The notes: generated from the sequence alone by a model not told the origin. A DNA stretch of 64,000 nt from Anaerobacillus isosaccharinicus (GCF_001866075.3 NZ_CP063356.1:1788164-1852163); one strand, 5' to 3'; positions 49,677 through 60,042 are shown, numbered from the stretch's first letter. Numbers and translations: made by a program.

Positions 49677-52600
49677 ATGATTACACGCCGCGATTTTTTG
49701 AAGCGTACAGGTGCTGTAACAGCAGGCGCAACAATTGCTGCTGTTGGTGGGATTAATGTTAAACCTGTCCAAGCACAAGTAACGAAAATAAAGCTTCAGG
49801 CGAAAGAAGGAAGACAGGTTCCAAGTGTATGTCCATACTGTTCTGTTGGTTGCGGTATGATTATCACTGAATCTGAAGGAAAGATTATTAACATTGAGGG
49901 AAATCCTGATAGTCCAATTAACTTAGGATCTCTATGTCCAAAGGGAGCTGCAGCATATCAGCTTGCCGTAAACGATGAAAGGCCTCAAAAAGTTTTATAT
50001 CGTGCTCCACATGCAACAACTTGGGAAACAAAGCCATTAGAATGGGCAATGGAGCGTATCGCTCAAAAGATGAAAGAAGATCGTGATAATAGTTTCATTG
50101 AGACTCAAGATGGAAAGCTTGTAAATGTTAATCCATCATTTGCTTCACTGGGTGGTTCAACATTAGAAAATGAGTGGAACTACATTCATGCTAAATTAAT
50201 GCGTGGTTTAGGTGTTGTCAATGTTGAAAACCATGCCCGTATATGACACAGTTCTACTGTACCCGGTCTGGGTGCATCGTTTGGTCGCGGTGGTGCGACG
50301 ACAACACCTCGAGATTTAGCTGAGAGTGATTGTATTGTTATTATGGGTTCTAACTTTGCGGAAAATCATCCAGTAGGATACCGTTTTATTCTTCAAGCTC
50401 GTGATAAAGGAGCGAAAGTAATTCATATTGACCCACGCTTTACACGTACATCTGCAATGTCAACAGATTATGTACCAATGCGTTCGGGAACTGATATTAC
50501 CTTCTTAGGGGCACTTATTAATTACATGATACAAAATGACAAATACTTTAAAGAGTATGTTGTTAATTACACGAATGCTCCTTTCATTGTTAGAGAAGAG
50601 TTCAAAGATACAGAAGATTTGGATGGGATTTTCTCAGGGTTTGATCCAGAAAAGAAATCTTATGACAATTCTAGTTGGGCTTATGAGCGCGAAGAACTAG
50701 TAGTTCTTGAAGGTGAACCTGCGAATTTATCAGAGCGTCTTGCTAAAGAAAAGTTACAGGGAAGACCGAAACGCGATGAAAGCCTACAACATCCAAGAAG
50801 TGTATTCCAACTTATGAAGAAGCACTATGCTAGGTATACTCCAGAAATGGTGGAAGACATCTGTGGAACGCCTAAAGAAGATTTTCTTATGGTTGCTGAG
50901 GCACTTGCTACGAATTCAAATCCAGAGCGTACTAGTTCATTTTGTTACGCAATGGGTTGGACACAGCATACGTATGGTGTTCAATGTATTCGCGCCGGGT
51001 CTATTTTACAAGGGATACTAGGTAACATGGGTCGTCCAGGTGGTGGTATATTAGCACTTCGTGGTCACGCCAATGTTCAAGGAGCTACGGACCTATCAAC
51101 ACTTTGGAATTCATTACCAGGTTATCTTGATATGCCAGCAAAAGCAAGAAACCATGAAACACTAGAAGATTTCCTGCGAGCACAACAAAGAGCAACTGGT
51201 TTTTGGCAAAATTACCCTAAATACTTAGTGAGTTTACTTAAAGCATGGTATGGTGATGCAGCTACTCCTGAGAATGACTTTGGGTATGATGCAATTCCAA
51301 AGACACTAGGAAACCACTCACACTATAGAATGTTTGAAGATGCATATAATGGGATCATTAAAGGTATGATCATTATGGGCCAAAACCCTGCAGTTGGTGG
51401 ACAAAACGCTTCTTTCCACCGGAAGGCATTAGCTAATCTTGATTGGCTAGTTGTCAAAGATCCATTCTTGATTGAAACTGCAACATTCTGGTATGAAGCA
51501 CCTGAAATCACAAATGGTACCGTGAAAATTGAAGATATTGGCACAGAGGTATTTTATATGCCTTCAAGTGTATTTGCTGAAACAGAAGGAAGCTTTACCA
51601 ACACAAGTCGTATTATTCAGACAAAAGAAAAAGCTGCAGATCCGCCAGGGGACTGCCGTTCTGACATTTGGTTCACGTATGAGCTTGGTAAGAGATTAAA
51701 AGAATTATATAAAGATAGCACAGCAAAACGTGATTGGGGCATTAATAATTTAACGTGGGATTATGAGCCTGATGTAAATCCACGCTTTAAAATTCAAGAA
51801 CCAAGTGAGCATAAAATCATCAAAGAAATTAATGGATTTGATGTAGCTACAGGTGCACCATTAGCAACCTTTGGTGCATTACAAGACGATGGTTCAACTG
51901 CATGTGGTTGCTGGATTTACACAGGAGTCTTACCTGAAGAAACAGTAAACCGTGGTGCTAGTCGCAAAGGCGATGATTATGTAGCTTTAGACTGGGGTTT
52001 TGCATGGCCAGCAAATCGTCGAGTTCTTTACAATCGTGCGTCTGCTAGACCAGATGGCAAACCATGGTCAGAGCGTAAGAAGTATGTATGGTGGGATGAA
52101 GCAGAAAAAAAATGGACTGGGTATGATGTTCCTGACTTTGCGGCGACAAAAGCACCAGATACACCAGCAGTTGTAGGTGGCATTGGCTTAGCGGCACATA
52201 GTGGATCTGATCCATTCTTAATGCTTCCAGATGGAGTAATCCAATTATTTGCGCCAGCTGGAGTAACAGATGGTCCGTTACCAACACACTACGAGCCACC
52301 AGATACACCTGTTGCAAGTAACTTGTTACATCCAAAGTATACTCACAGTCCAACTGCGGTAATCTTTGAAAATATCCCTAATAACAAAGTGCATGGTGCG
52401 AATAACCCGGATTATCCGTTTGTTATTACGACATATCGTGTAACAGAGCACCACTTAAGTGGCGCGATGACACGTTGGTTACCGTGGCTTGCAGAGTTAA
52501 TGCCTGAACTATTCCTAGAAATTAGCCCTGAATTAGCTAAAGATTTAGGAGTGGATAATAAAGAGTTTGTTACGATTGAAACAGCTCGCGGTAAAATCGA

Positions 52601-52823
52601 AGCCAGAGCACTTGTTACAAAGCGTATGCGCCCATTAAAGATTGATGGAAAAATAGTGCATACAGTTGGAATGCCAATTCACTGGGGTTATTCTGGTGGT
52701 GCAACAGGATCAGTACCAAATGATCTTAGTGCTATCGTCGCTGATCCGAACGTATATATTCACTCTTCCAAAGCATTTACTTGTAATGTACGTAAAGGAA
52801 GATTACCAGGAGGGGTAGCATAA
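49677..52823 (+). CDS. Formate dehydrogenase catalytic subunit, selenoprotein, TAT-exported
   Basis: 1048 aa including selenocysteine at UGA 50244-50246. ATG 49677 has AAAAGGGGG upstream. TAT signal TRRDFLKRTG with hydrophobic part and cut near VQAQ; Fe4S4 motif VPSVCPYCSVGCG and a later CPKG. The UGA lies in ENHARI-U-HSSTVPGL, exactly the Sec site of FdnG/FdhF-type enzymes, and the frame continues without a start codon for 32 codons. C-terminal molybdopterin-dinucleotide-binding domain (VTIETARGKIEARALVT). Oxidises formate at a Mo/W-Sec site on the outer side of the membrane. Similar in size to FdnG (1015 aa). Confidence 0.93.
50244..50276 (+). promoter_or_regulatory. UGA selenocysteine codon with SECIS-like hairpin
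   Basis: Eleven nt after UGA (50244-50246), TGTACCC (50258-50264) pairs with GGGTGCA (50270-50276) around loop GGTCT. E. coli fdhF has a GGUCU-containing apical loop at the same spacing, the site bound by SelB. This supports read-through as selenocysteine. Confidence 0.85.
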
Positions 52824-52824
52824 G

Positions 52825-53634
52825 ATGAGCCAAATTGAGAGCAGTAAAGGTATGTTTATAGATACAACCCTTTGTCACGGATGTAAAGCTTGTGAAGTAG
52901 CATGTAAGCAGTGGAATGATATCCCTGCTAACCCAGCTCCTTCACTAACCGGAAATAGTTATGACAATACAGGTGGCCTTGATGGCCAAAACTGGCGCCA
53001 TGTTAAATTTATCGAAGATATTTCTGACGATCGTTCTGATACTCGTTGGTTATTCCTTTCAGACTCTTGTAAACATTGTACGTTAGCAGGCTGTATGTCA
53101 GTTTGTCCAACAAGTGCGATTATTCGTACAGAATTTGATACAGTTTATATCGACCATGATACTTGCATTGGCTGTAAGTATTGTATTACAGGCTGTCCTT
53201 TTGGGGTAATTGGGATTGGAGATCTTAGTGGTACAGCAGAAAAGTGTTCGTTATGTTACGACCGCTTACAAGTAGGTCAAGAACCAGCATGTGCTCAGGC
53301 ATGTCCAACTGACAGTATTGAGTTTGGTGATGTGACAGACTTAGTCGCAATGGCTAAACAAAGAGAGCAACAATTAGTAGCTAGCGGGAACTTAAAAGCT
53401 AAACTCTATGGTGATAGCGACATTTTAGGTGGATTGAACGTATTCTACTTACTTCAAGATACACCAGAAAAATATGGACTTCCTAGCAACCCACAAATGC
53501 CACAAAAAAATATGCTTGGTGGTTATTGGAGTAGTGTTTTCAGCCTATTCGCTGTTGGCCTAGTCTCACTTCTTAGCTTCCGCTCGTATCGTGAGCGTAA
53601 ACTATTAGAAGAAAACACCACTAAAAGTGCATAG
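52825..53634 (+). CDS. Formate dehydrogenase iron-sulfur subunit
   Basis: 269 aa, starting 1 bp after the catalytic subunit stop, RBS GGAGGGGTAG. Four ferredoxin-type Cys clusters: CHGCKACEVACKQW, CKHCTLAGCMSVCP, CIGCKYCITGCP and CSLCYDRLQVGQEPACAQAC, as in FdnH. A C-terminal membrane anchor (VFSLFAVGLVSLLSF) follows. Transfers electrons from the catalytic subunit to the membrane subunit. Confidence 0.92.
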   Translation: MSQIESSKGMFIDTTLCHGCKACEVACKQWNDIPANPAPSLTGNSYDNTGGLDGQNWRHVKFIEDISDDRSDTRWLFLSDSCKHCTLAGCMSVCPTSAIIRTEFDTVYIDHDTCIGCKYCITGCPFGVIGIGDLSGTAEKCSLCYDRLQVGQEPACAQACPTDSIEFGDVTDLVAMAKQREQQLVASGNLKAKLYGDSDILGGLNVFYLLQDTPEKYGLPSNPQMPQKNMLGGYWSSVFSLFAVGLVSLLSFRSYRERKLLEENTTKSA

Positions 53635-53650
53635 TTGGGGAGGCTAAAAA

Positions 53651-54586
53651 ATGTATAGTTATGAACTAATGCAGTTAAAAAGCCCAGATTTTCCATTTAT
53701 CATTATTTTTGACCTTTTCATTGGTGGTATTGCAGCAGGGGCATTCTTAGTCACTGCCCTCCTGCTTGCCTTTGGTGGTAAGTTTAATAAAGCTGGATTA
53801 CATCGTGCATATTATGTAACGATGGGGTTACTTCCAATATACGGTCTATTGCTTATTTTAAAACTTGATAAAAAAGAACGTTTTGTCAATGTTATGTGGC
53901 AGTTTAGAGATGGAAATATTATGATTAATTGGGACTCGCCGATGTCATTAGGGGCTTGGGTATTAAATGTGTTTGGAGTGTTTGCCCTTGTAAGTGTATT
54001 GTATGCGCTAAAGAAGGACAATTTACTGCAATTCTCATGGGCAAAAAAGCTCTATGCAATAGCAACCTATTTACATGAAGGGAAACTTGCTAAAGTATAC
54101 CTTTCAGTAGGAGCGTTCTTTGCAGCTTGGTTCTCCATGTACTTAGGAATCCTTGTGACAACATCGAGCCTGCCAGCTTGGAATGCAACACCGTTAATTC
54201 CAACACTATGGATTATCAGTGCCGTTATAACTGGAGTATCTGTAGTGATCTTGTTACTATTATTTACGAATCGTGGCTCACAGCTAGATGAGTCAATCCA
54301 ACGTCTTGATAACATTGTAAAGTCAGTGATTGTTCTTAATATCGCTATGATTATCGTCTTTGTTATTGCTTTAGGTCAATGGAGTGAGACAGTAACAAGG
54401 GATATTTTTGGAATTCTTTTATGGGGCGGAGTTGTCGTTGTTGGATTATTAGTACCATTATTGTTAAAACTAAAACCAAATCTCCTTGGAGTGAAAAATT
54501 CATTAATTTTTTCAAGTGTTTTAGTTTTAGTTGGTGGCTTTATCCTTCGTTACGTTGTCATGATAGGGCCTATGTCTTTCTGGTAA
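53651..54586 (+). CDS. NrfD/PsrC-type membrane subunit of formate dehydrogenase
   Basis: 311 aa, about eight membrane helices. The first (FPFIIIFDLFIGGIAAGAFLV) is the NrfD/PsrC hallmark. It anchors the complex and passes electrons to menaquinone without haem, in contrast to the cytochrome FdnI of enteric enzymes. It is co-transcribed with the Fe-S subunit, 16 bp upstream. Confidence 0.85.
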   Translation: MYSYELMQLKSPDFPFIIIFDLFIGGIAAGAFLVTALLLAFGGKFNKAGLHRAYYVTMGLLPIYGLLLILKLDKKERFVNVMWQFRDGNIMINWDSPMSLGAWVLNVFGVFALVSVLYALKKDNLLQFSWAKKLYAIATYLHEGKLAKVYLSVGAFFAAWFSMYLGILVTTSSLPAWNATPLIPTLWIISAVITGVSVVILLLLFTNRGSQLDESIQRLDNIVKSVIVLNIAMIIVFVIALGQWSETVTRDIFGILLWGGVVVVGLLVPLLLKLKPNLLGVKNSLIFSSVLVLVGGFILRYVVMIGPMSFW

Positions 54587-54607
54587 AATAAACATTAATA
54601 AAAAGTG

Positions 54608-54653
54608 GAGGAGATAGGAAGCTAACAAAATTGGCTTTCTTTCTCCTCTCTTA
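54608..54653 (+). terminator. Possible attenuating hairpin before fdhE
   Basis: GAGGAGA (54608-54614) with TCTCCTC (54642-54648), plus inner GAAGC/GCTTTC pairing. The loop is large, the T-run is short, and partial read-through to fdhE is likely. Confidence 0.4.
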
Positions 54654-54688
54654 TATAATATCGGTATAAAAAAGGAAGAGGGGCGATT

Positions 54689-55549
54689 ATGAGTACTGTT
54701 AGAGCAGTTAAAAATGTCTGGAGTCGCTATGTTGATAAAAATAAGGATTTCAAAAACGTTTCGAAAGTTCATATTGATTTGGTAGAGCGTTTAGAGAAAG
54801 TTGAACCTTTAGTAGCCCGCTTAGAATTAAGCAAAGACGAGATCAAAGCAAAATTACAACAAGGTGTTCCATACTTAGAAGGTGAAGAAAACAAGGTTGA
54901 ATTGAAATTCGCGATACAACATTTTCGGGAACTTTCAAGTTGGACTGGGCTAGGTGATTCCCGTTCAGTTTTCAAAAAAATGGGGAAGAAATCTACAGAT
55001 GCTGAAATTCAACAATTACTTCGTGCTTGGCTTATGGGTGATAGCTCAGTAATTGACCAATTTGCGGTACAATACAATCTACCTTTAGATGTTATATTTG
55101 TAGTCATACGTTATAGCCTTATGCCAACGCTTAACCAATACACAAAAGAGTTCGAAGAAGCGAAGGTGTTTAATGAAGAAGAATGGATGAAGGACTACTG
55201 TCCTGTATGCGGTGACCAACATGGACTTGCAGAATATCGAGGCAGTGAAAGAAACCGTCATTTCAGGTGCTTATCATGTGCAGCAGATTGGACTTACTGG
55301 CGTATTGCTTGTCCTCACTGTGATAATAAGGATCATGATAGTTTAAGCACATTAATAATTAAAGAAGATAAGGCTTCTTTTCAAATCGACACTTGTGAAG
55401 CTTGTCATGGCTATGTAAAGGGCATTAATAAGCTAGATCCATCTAGTCCAATGTTCCTTTTACTAGATGATTTTGCTACTTTCCATTTAGACTTATTGGC
55501 TAAAGAAAAGGGTTACCATAGACAAGGTAGCACTACTACGGTCCAGTAA
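54689..55549 (+). CDS. fdhE: FdhE-type formate dehydrogenase maturation protein
   Basis: 286 aa with RBS GGAAGAGGGGCG. The C-terminal half has rubredoxin-like CxxC pairs: YCPVCGDQ, FRCLSCAADW, ACPHCDNK and TCEACHGY, typical of FdhE, which binds iron and is needed for formate dehydrogenase activity. The N-terminal helical part (ELSSWTGLGD region) is more divergent than in enteric FdhE. Confidence 0.85.
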   Translation: MSTVRAVKNVWSRYVDKNKDFKNVSKVHIDLVERLEKVEPLVARLELSKDEIKAKLQQGVPYLEGEENKVELKFAIQHFRELSSWTGLGDSRSVFKKMGKKSTDAEIQQLLRAWLMGDSSVIDQFAVQYNLPLDVIFVVIRYSLMPTLNQYTKEFEEAKVFNEEEWMKDYCPVCGDQHGLAEYRGSERNRHFRCLSCAADWTYWRIACPHCDNKDHDSLSTLIIKEDKASFQIDTCEACHGYVKGINKLDPSSPMFLLLDDFATFHLDLLAKEKGYHRQGSTTTVQ

Positions 55550-55595
55550 CTTTTTGGAAGGGGGAGGCAAGGTTAACAATGAACGGATTATTGTT

Positions 55596-55667
55596 ATGAA
55601 CACCCCAGAGGAAAATAAGCAAGTTAAAGAGTGGGTAGATAGGCAGAGAAAACTAGAAAAAGGATGA
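55596..55667 (+). CDS. Possible 23-aa peptide ending in a terminator
   Basis: ATG 55596 encodes MNTPEENKQVKEWVDRQR and onward, stop TGA at 55665-55667. The GGGGGAGG RBS is 25 bp upstream and better placed for another, very short frame (ATG 55579). The last codons form the 5' arm of the terminator. Confidence 0.3.
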   Translation: MNTPEENKQVKEWVDRQRKLEKG

Positions 55668-55697
55668 TAAATGTCATCCTTTTTCTAGTTTTTTTAA
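55653..55697. terminator. Terminator of the formate dehydrogenase locus
   Basis: Perfect 15-bp stem (55653-55667 with 55674-55688) followed by TTTTTTT. With the A-rich 5' side it may also serve the convergent modC gene. Confidence 0.85.
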
Positions 55698-55731
55698 TTT
55701 TTCTTCTGTAAACTTTTTTGCTTAATAATTA

Positions 55732-56763
55732 TTAATCCATTAAAATCAATTTTTCAGGTGGTAAATAGAGTATTAACTCCTTTTTACATATTTCAGTGAC
55801 CAAGGATTTTGATACTCTAACTTTTAAAAGAATGTCATTAATAGAGACAGCGATAGTTGCGTGATCAATGCCATCAACAATACTAGTAATCGTATATTGA
55901 AACGTGTTTATACCGTTTTTCTTAGGGATGAAGGCAATATCGTAACTATGAATTCCTACATAACGTGTTCTAGTGGCAACAGCTCTATTTAGATGAAGCT
56001 GTACCGCATTTACTAAGACAGATGTTCCTTCTACTGTATCGATAGGCAAGACATTTTCACAACCAACAATTTGCGCGGCTGCCTTACTAATTGGAGATGC
56101 AAGCACTTCTTCTTTTTTTCCGTACTGTATATTAACACCGCGTTCATACAAGCAGATATAATCACATAAACGATAAGCCTCTTCAATATTATGAGTGACG
56201 AAAAGAACAACGCCCGAAAAGCTTTGTTTAATGATATCCAATAACTCTAATTCTAAATGCTTTTTTACGTGCTGATCAAGTGCTGAGAAGGGTTCATCTA
56301 ATAGTAGAATGTCTGGCTTAGTTATTAAAGTTCTTGCTAAGGCAACACGTTGCTGTTGCCCACCCGATAATTCATTGGGGTAACGGGTCTCTAGTCCTGT
56401 TAGTTGAACCATTTCAAGCATCTCGCTAATCTTGTTATGCTTTTCTTTTTTTGCAAGTCCCTTTAACCCAAAACCGATATTTTCTGCAACGTTAAGATGC
56501 GGGAAGAGGGCATAGTTTTGAAAGACATAGCCAATTTTCCGATCACGAGTTGGGATATCAATTTTTTCTGCATCACTAAACAAAATTCGATCCCCGACAG
56601 AAATCATTCCAGAGTCTGGTTTTAAAAGACCGGCTATCGCTTGTAACGTTAAACTCTTACCACAACCCGAAGGACCTAAAATTCCTACGATCCCTTTCTC
56701 TACTAGAAAAGCAACATTTAGTTTAAAATTCCCTAGTGTCTTGTCTATATTAACTTTTAACAT
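55732..56763 (-). CDS. modC: Molybdate ABC transporter ATP-binding protein
   Basis: 343 aa. Walker A GPSGCGKSLT near residue 33, Q-loop YVFQNYALFPHLN, signature LSGGQQQRVALA, Walker B LLLDEPFSALD and H-loop VTHNIEEA. The C-terminal TOBE-like domain (about 250-340) is the oxyanion-sensing part of ModC. It overlaps modB at its start. Placement next to a Mo/W formate dehydrogenase supports molybdate or tungstate rather than sulfate. Confidence 0.82.
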   Translation of the reverse strand: MLKVNIDKTLGNFKLNVAFLVEKGIVGILGPSGCGKSLTLQAIAGLLKPDSGMISVGDRILFSDAEKIDIPTRDRKIGYVFQNYALFPHLNVAENIGFGLKGLAKKEKHNKISEMLEMVQLTGLETRYPNELSGGQQQRVALARTLITKPDILLLDEPFSALDQHVKKHLELELLDIIKQSFSGVVLFVTHNIEEAYRLCDYICLYERGVNIQYGKKEEVLASPISKAAAQIVGCENVLPIDTVEGTSVLVNAVQLHLNRAVATRTRYVGIHSYDIAFIPKKNGINTFQYTITSIVDGIDHATIAVSINDILLKVRVSKSLVTEICKKELILYLPPEKLILMD

Positions 56764-57443
56764 TACCTTGTCCCCCTTTTTGAAACTCTTTTCTCAAGGC
56801 GGTTGATTGTAAACAGAACAACAAGAGAAACTACGGTCATAATAAATACAAGGATGTTGGCTAATTCTCGATTACCAGCGAGAAGTGCGTCATAAATGGC
56901 AATTGGCATTGTCATTGTTTTATTAGGGATGCTTCCAGCAACCATTAGCGTTGTTCCGAAATCACCTAAAGCTCTTGCGAATCCTAGGGTAATACCAGCG
57001 ACGATACCTCGCCAAGCAAGGGGGATAATCACCGTCATAAAGATATTTAATTCAGTTCTTCCTAAAACTCGTGCAGCATTAACTATATTTGGATCAATAT
57101 TTTCAAAAGCAGCTTTTGCAGATTTAATTAGAAACGGAATAGAGACAATCATTGCAGCAAGGACTGCACCAGTTGGGGTAAAGACAATCATAATATTAAA
57201 GTGTGTTTCAAGAAACCTACCAATTCCACTTTGTCTTCCTAAAAGAACGAGTAAATAATACCCAAGTACTGTTGGTGGTAAAACAATTGGTAAAGTGATA
57301 ATTGTATCTAAAAAGTCCGCAAATTTACTTTTTGAACGACTTAAGAAATAGGCGATAGGTAAACCAATAAGAATAGTGAAAAGAGTTGCCGTTAAAGCAA
57401 CTCTAAAAGATAAAAATAACGGAAATAAATTAATTTGATCCAT
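56763..57443 (-). CDS. modB: Molybdate ABC transporter permease
   Basis: 226 aa, five membrane helices, with the ABC-permease EAA loop AARVLGRTELNIFMTVIIPLA and the family segment LPIVLPPTVLGYYLLVLLG of ModB. It is the first gene of the modB-modC operon. No modA (binding protein) gene is present next to it, so ModA must be encoded elsewhere. Confidence 0.85.
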   Translation of the reverse strand: MDQINLFPLFLSFRVALTATLFTILIGLPIAYFLSRSKSKFADFLDTIITLPIVLPPTVLGYYLLVLLGRQSGIGRFLETHFNIMIVFTPTGAVLAAMIVSIPFLIKSAKAAFENIDPNIVNAARVLGRTELNIFMTVIIPLAWRGIVAGITLGFARALGDFGTTLMVAGSIPNKTMTMPIAIYDALLAGNRELANILVFIMTVVSLVVLFTINRLEKRVSKRGTR

Positions 57444-57878
57444 AATTAAGGCTCCTTAAGAAACGTGTGCAAGTATAATTAACAATAAAATTATCGATTT
57501 ATGATTCTTTTTGAATGTTATGCTGTTACTATTATAATAACAAAATTAATGATTATTGAGAAATTGTAAAATAGTTGAGTTATCTAACGAAACCATACCC
57601 TCACGGAAAGTTGTCGGAGGAAGTTCTGGAATTATTGAAAATTGGTGGTAAGACGGGAGAAATACTAATTCCAGTTGAAGAAACAGATAAAGAGGAGAAG
57701 AAGGGGTAATTTCCCTTCTTCTTAATTAATTTTATGCATCTATTTTTAAGATTTAATCCAACTAATTTGTGTATCAACATGGTATCTACATACTTTTTTC
57801 ATAAAATTATGTTACATTCAGAGATAATAACAATGTGTACTATCATATAGGCTAGTTTTCTAAAAGGGGTGAAACGTA
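57444..57878. other. Intergenic region with a frameshifted coding remnant
   Basis: From 57575, TKPYPHGKLSEEVLELLKIG reads well, then needs a +1 shift near 57660 to continue as ILIPVEETDKEEKKG to the TAA at 57708. This looks like a small degraded gene. The promoters for modB (minus) and for the response regulator (plus) must lie on either side. Confidence 0.35.
57697..57728 (+). terminator. Terminator after the coding remnant
   Basis: AGAAGAAGGG (57697-57706) pairs with CCCTTCTTCT (57714-57723); the remnant's stop codon lies in the loop. Confidence 0.55.
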
Positions 57879-58583
57879 ATGGGATACAAAGTATTAATTG
57901 TAGACGATGAGAAAGAAATGCGTAATCTCTTAACCGTTTGTTTAAAGCCTTATGGCTATTCGATTGATGAAGCGCAATCGGGTTTTGATGCACTAGATAA
58001 AATAATGGATCAAAAATATGATTTAATATTACTGGATATTATGATGCCCTCTATAGACGGCTTCGAAGTATTAATGAATGTTCGTGAAGTTCTTGATAAA
58101 GATGTTCCAATTATACTCTTAACAGCGTTAGGAGATACTGACCGAGTTGTCAAAGGGCTGCAGCTAGGGGCAGATGATTATATTGTGAAACCGTTTGAAC
58201 CAAGAGAGCTTGAAGCAAGAATCCAATCAGTGTTGAGAAGGGTTAAAAAGCCTTCTGTAGTTGAAGAAACAATTTTTAGCGTACATCAACTTTTATTTGA
58301 GGAAAACAAACTAAAAGTTTCTTATTTAGATCAGCCAATCTCTCTGACGAAGAAAGAATATAAAGTTCTCGTTCGTCTAGCAAAAAATCCAGGAAGAGTA
58401 TATTCGAGGGAACAACTCGTTCAACTGGAGTGGGACGATTTTTATGAAGGTGATGCAAGGACGATTGATACTCATATAAAAAACGTTCGTGAGAAACTGA
58501 AGGCGGTAGGTTTTACAAAGCCTATTATTGAGACTGTTTGGGGTGTCGGCTACCAATTGATAGAAGACTTAAAGGATGATTAA
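57879..58583 (+). CDS. OmpR-family response regulator
   Basis: 234 aa with RBS AAAGGGGTG. Receiver domain with VDDEKEM (acidic pair), LLLDIMMPSIDG (phosphorylated Asp near 53), LLTALGD and VKPFEPREL (Lys), then a winged-helix effector domain (LTKKEYKVLVRLAKNPGRVY, ARTIDTHIKNVREKL, WGVGYQL). It is paired with the kinase 2 bp downstream. The stimulus and regulon are unknown. Confidence 0.93.
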   Translation: MGYKVLIVDDEKEMRNLLTVCLKPYGYSIDEAQSGFDALDKIMDQKYDLILLDIMMPSIDGFEVLMNVREVLDKDVPIILLTALGDTDRVVKGLQLGADDYIVKPFEPRELEARIQSVLRRVKKPSVVEETIFSVHQLLFEENKLKVSYLDQPISLTKKEYKVLVRLAKNPGRVYSREQLVQLEWDDFYEGDARTIDTHIKNVREKLKAVGFTKPIIETVWGVGYQLIEDLKDD

Positions 58584-58585
58584 AA

Positions 58586-59983
58586 GTGAGAAATAGGCTT
58601 TCAAAGAAAATAACTTTTTTTGTCATACTGATCTTATTAATTGTTATTAGTACAATGGTGTTGTTCTCGTATCATTTTTTTAAAAACTTTTATAAGGAAC
58701 AATTAGCAAACAGTATTAATGAGGAATTACGCGCTTACGCAACAATGATTGAGGCAGGCTATGATGAAGAATTTGTTCCGATTTTTGTCATGGAAAAAAA
58801 TCGAGAACGTCACGTTCATATGATTTTTTTTGATATAGATCTTCAACCAATCTATTCTTCTCATAACGTAAGTGAAGAATGGTTAAAAGAATATCAAGCC
58901 TGGGTAAAAGAAAGGTATGAAAGTGGTGGAGAAACATTACAGTATGTGGATACAGGAATTGACTTTCACATCCCGCATATATGGGCCTATCAACCAATTG
59001 TGAAAGACGGACAATTCAAAGGTTTTTTCTTTGTTGACCAGGACACAGGTGAGTTTGAAAAAGCTAAGGTACAACTGTTGCTCCTTTTATTTTCTATGGG
59101 CCTGTTTACATTACTGATAGGAATCATTCTAACGATTTATTTAACAAAGGTAATATCCAAGCCATTAATTAAAATTGGTGAAGCTACTCGAGAGATTGCT
59201 AAAGGAGACTTTGATATAAAACTCACTATTGAAAGTGAAGACGAAGTTGGTCAGCTTGCTTTGGATATCCATGCTATGACAAAGCAATTAAAAGAGTACC
59301 GTGATTCTAAACAGCAGTTTATTTCACATATTTCTCATGACTTACGAACACCGATCACTTACATTAAGGGTTATTCGGCCATTATGAAAGATGCTCCTAG
59401 TGTTGATGAAAAAGAATGGCGACGTAATTTGGATGTCATTTATAAGGAAGCGAAAAGACTCGAGTATTTGGTTAGTGATTTATTTCAATTAACAAAGCTT
59501 GAAGAAGGTAAAATTTCTCTCCAAAAAGAAGAGATAGAACTCTTGGATTGGCTTCAATCAATTGTCGCTACGAGGCAGTTAATGTTTGATAATCACTCGA
59601 TTAGATGCGAAGTCAGTGGTAGCCAAGATGAGGTGAAGGCATTTATTGATCAGCAACGTCTTGGTCAAGCGGTCATTAATCTTCTTGAAAATAGTGTTCG
59701 CTATACACCAAAAGATGGGCAAATTTCAATTAATGTAAAATATGAAGGCAAAGAAGTCGTTATCGAAATTCGTGATAATGGTATTGGTATAAGCAATGTT
59801 GATCTACCTCACATTTGGGAACGTTTTTATCGGGTTGATAAATCGAGATCTAGGGAAAGTGGTGGCAGCGGTTTGGGGCTTGCTATCGTCAAGGAAATTG
59901 TTGAAGTTCATGGTGGTAGAGTAGATGTAGAAAGTGAAGAAGGGGTAGGTACTAGTTTTTATTTAATACTACCGGTAATGTAG
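58586..59983 (+). CDS. Sensor histidine kinase
   Basis: 465 aa from GTG 58586. N-terminal membrane helix (8-28), an extracellular sensor domain of about 135 residues, a second helix (about 165-190), HAMP, then the dimerisation box SHISHDLRTPITYIKGY (His near 252) and the ATPase boxes INLLENSVRY (N), DNGIGI (G1) and GGSGLGLAIVKEI (G2). It is the partner of the upstream regulator. Confidence 0.93.
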   Translation: MRNRLSKKITFFVILILLIVISTMVLFSYHFFKNFYKEQLANSINEELRAYATMIEAGYDEEFVPIFVMEKNRERHVHMIFFDIDLQPIYSSHNVSEEWLKEYQAWVKERYESGGETLQYVDTGIDFHIPHIWAYQPIVKDGQFKGFFFVDQDTGEFEKAKVQLLLLLFSMGLFTLLIGIILTIYLTKVISKPLIKIGEATREIAKGDFDIKLTIESEDEVGQLALDIHAMTKQLKEYRDSKQQFISHISHDLRTPITYIKGYSAIMKDAPSVDEKEWRRNLDVIYKEAKRLEYLVSDLFQLTKLEEGKISLQKEEIELLDWLQSIVATRQLMFDNHSIRCEVSGSQDEVKAFIDQQRLGQAVINLLENSVRYTPKDGQISINVKYEGKEVVIEIRDNGIGISNVDLPHIWERFYRVDKSRSRESGGSGLGLAIVKEIVEVHGGRVDVESEEGVGTSFYLILPVM

Positions 59984-60009
59984 CTGGAGCCTAAATTCGT
60001 GAAATTGGA

Positions 60010-60040
60010 AAGAGCCAAAATGCAAAATTTTGGCTCTTTA
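60010..60040. terminator. Bidirectional terminator
   Basis: AAGAGCCAAAA (60010-60020) with TTTTGGCTCTT (60028-60038), between the convergent kinase and flavin-reductase genes. Confidence 0.8.
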
Positions 60041-60042
60041 AC

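Noticed and set aside
50244..50342. Stop codon and 96-bp gap splitting the formate dehydrogenase gene, as if a pseudogene
   Set aside because: The frame stays open through the gap, the UGA is at the known selenocysteine position, and a SECIS-like hairpin follows.
57575..57710. Small intact gene between modB and the response regulator
   Set aside because: The reading frame breaks near 57660 and needs a +1 shift, so only a degraded remnant can be claimed.
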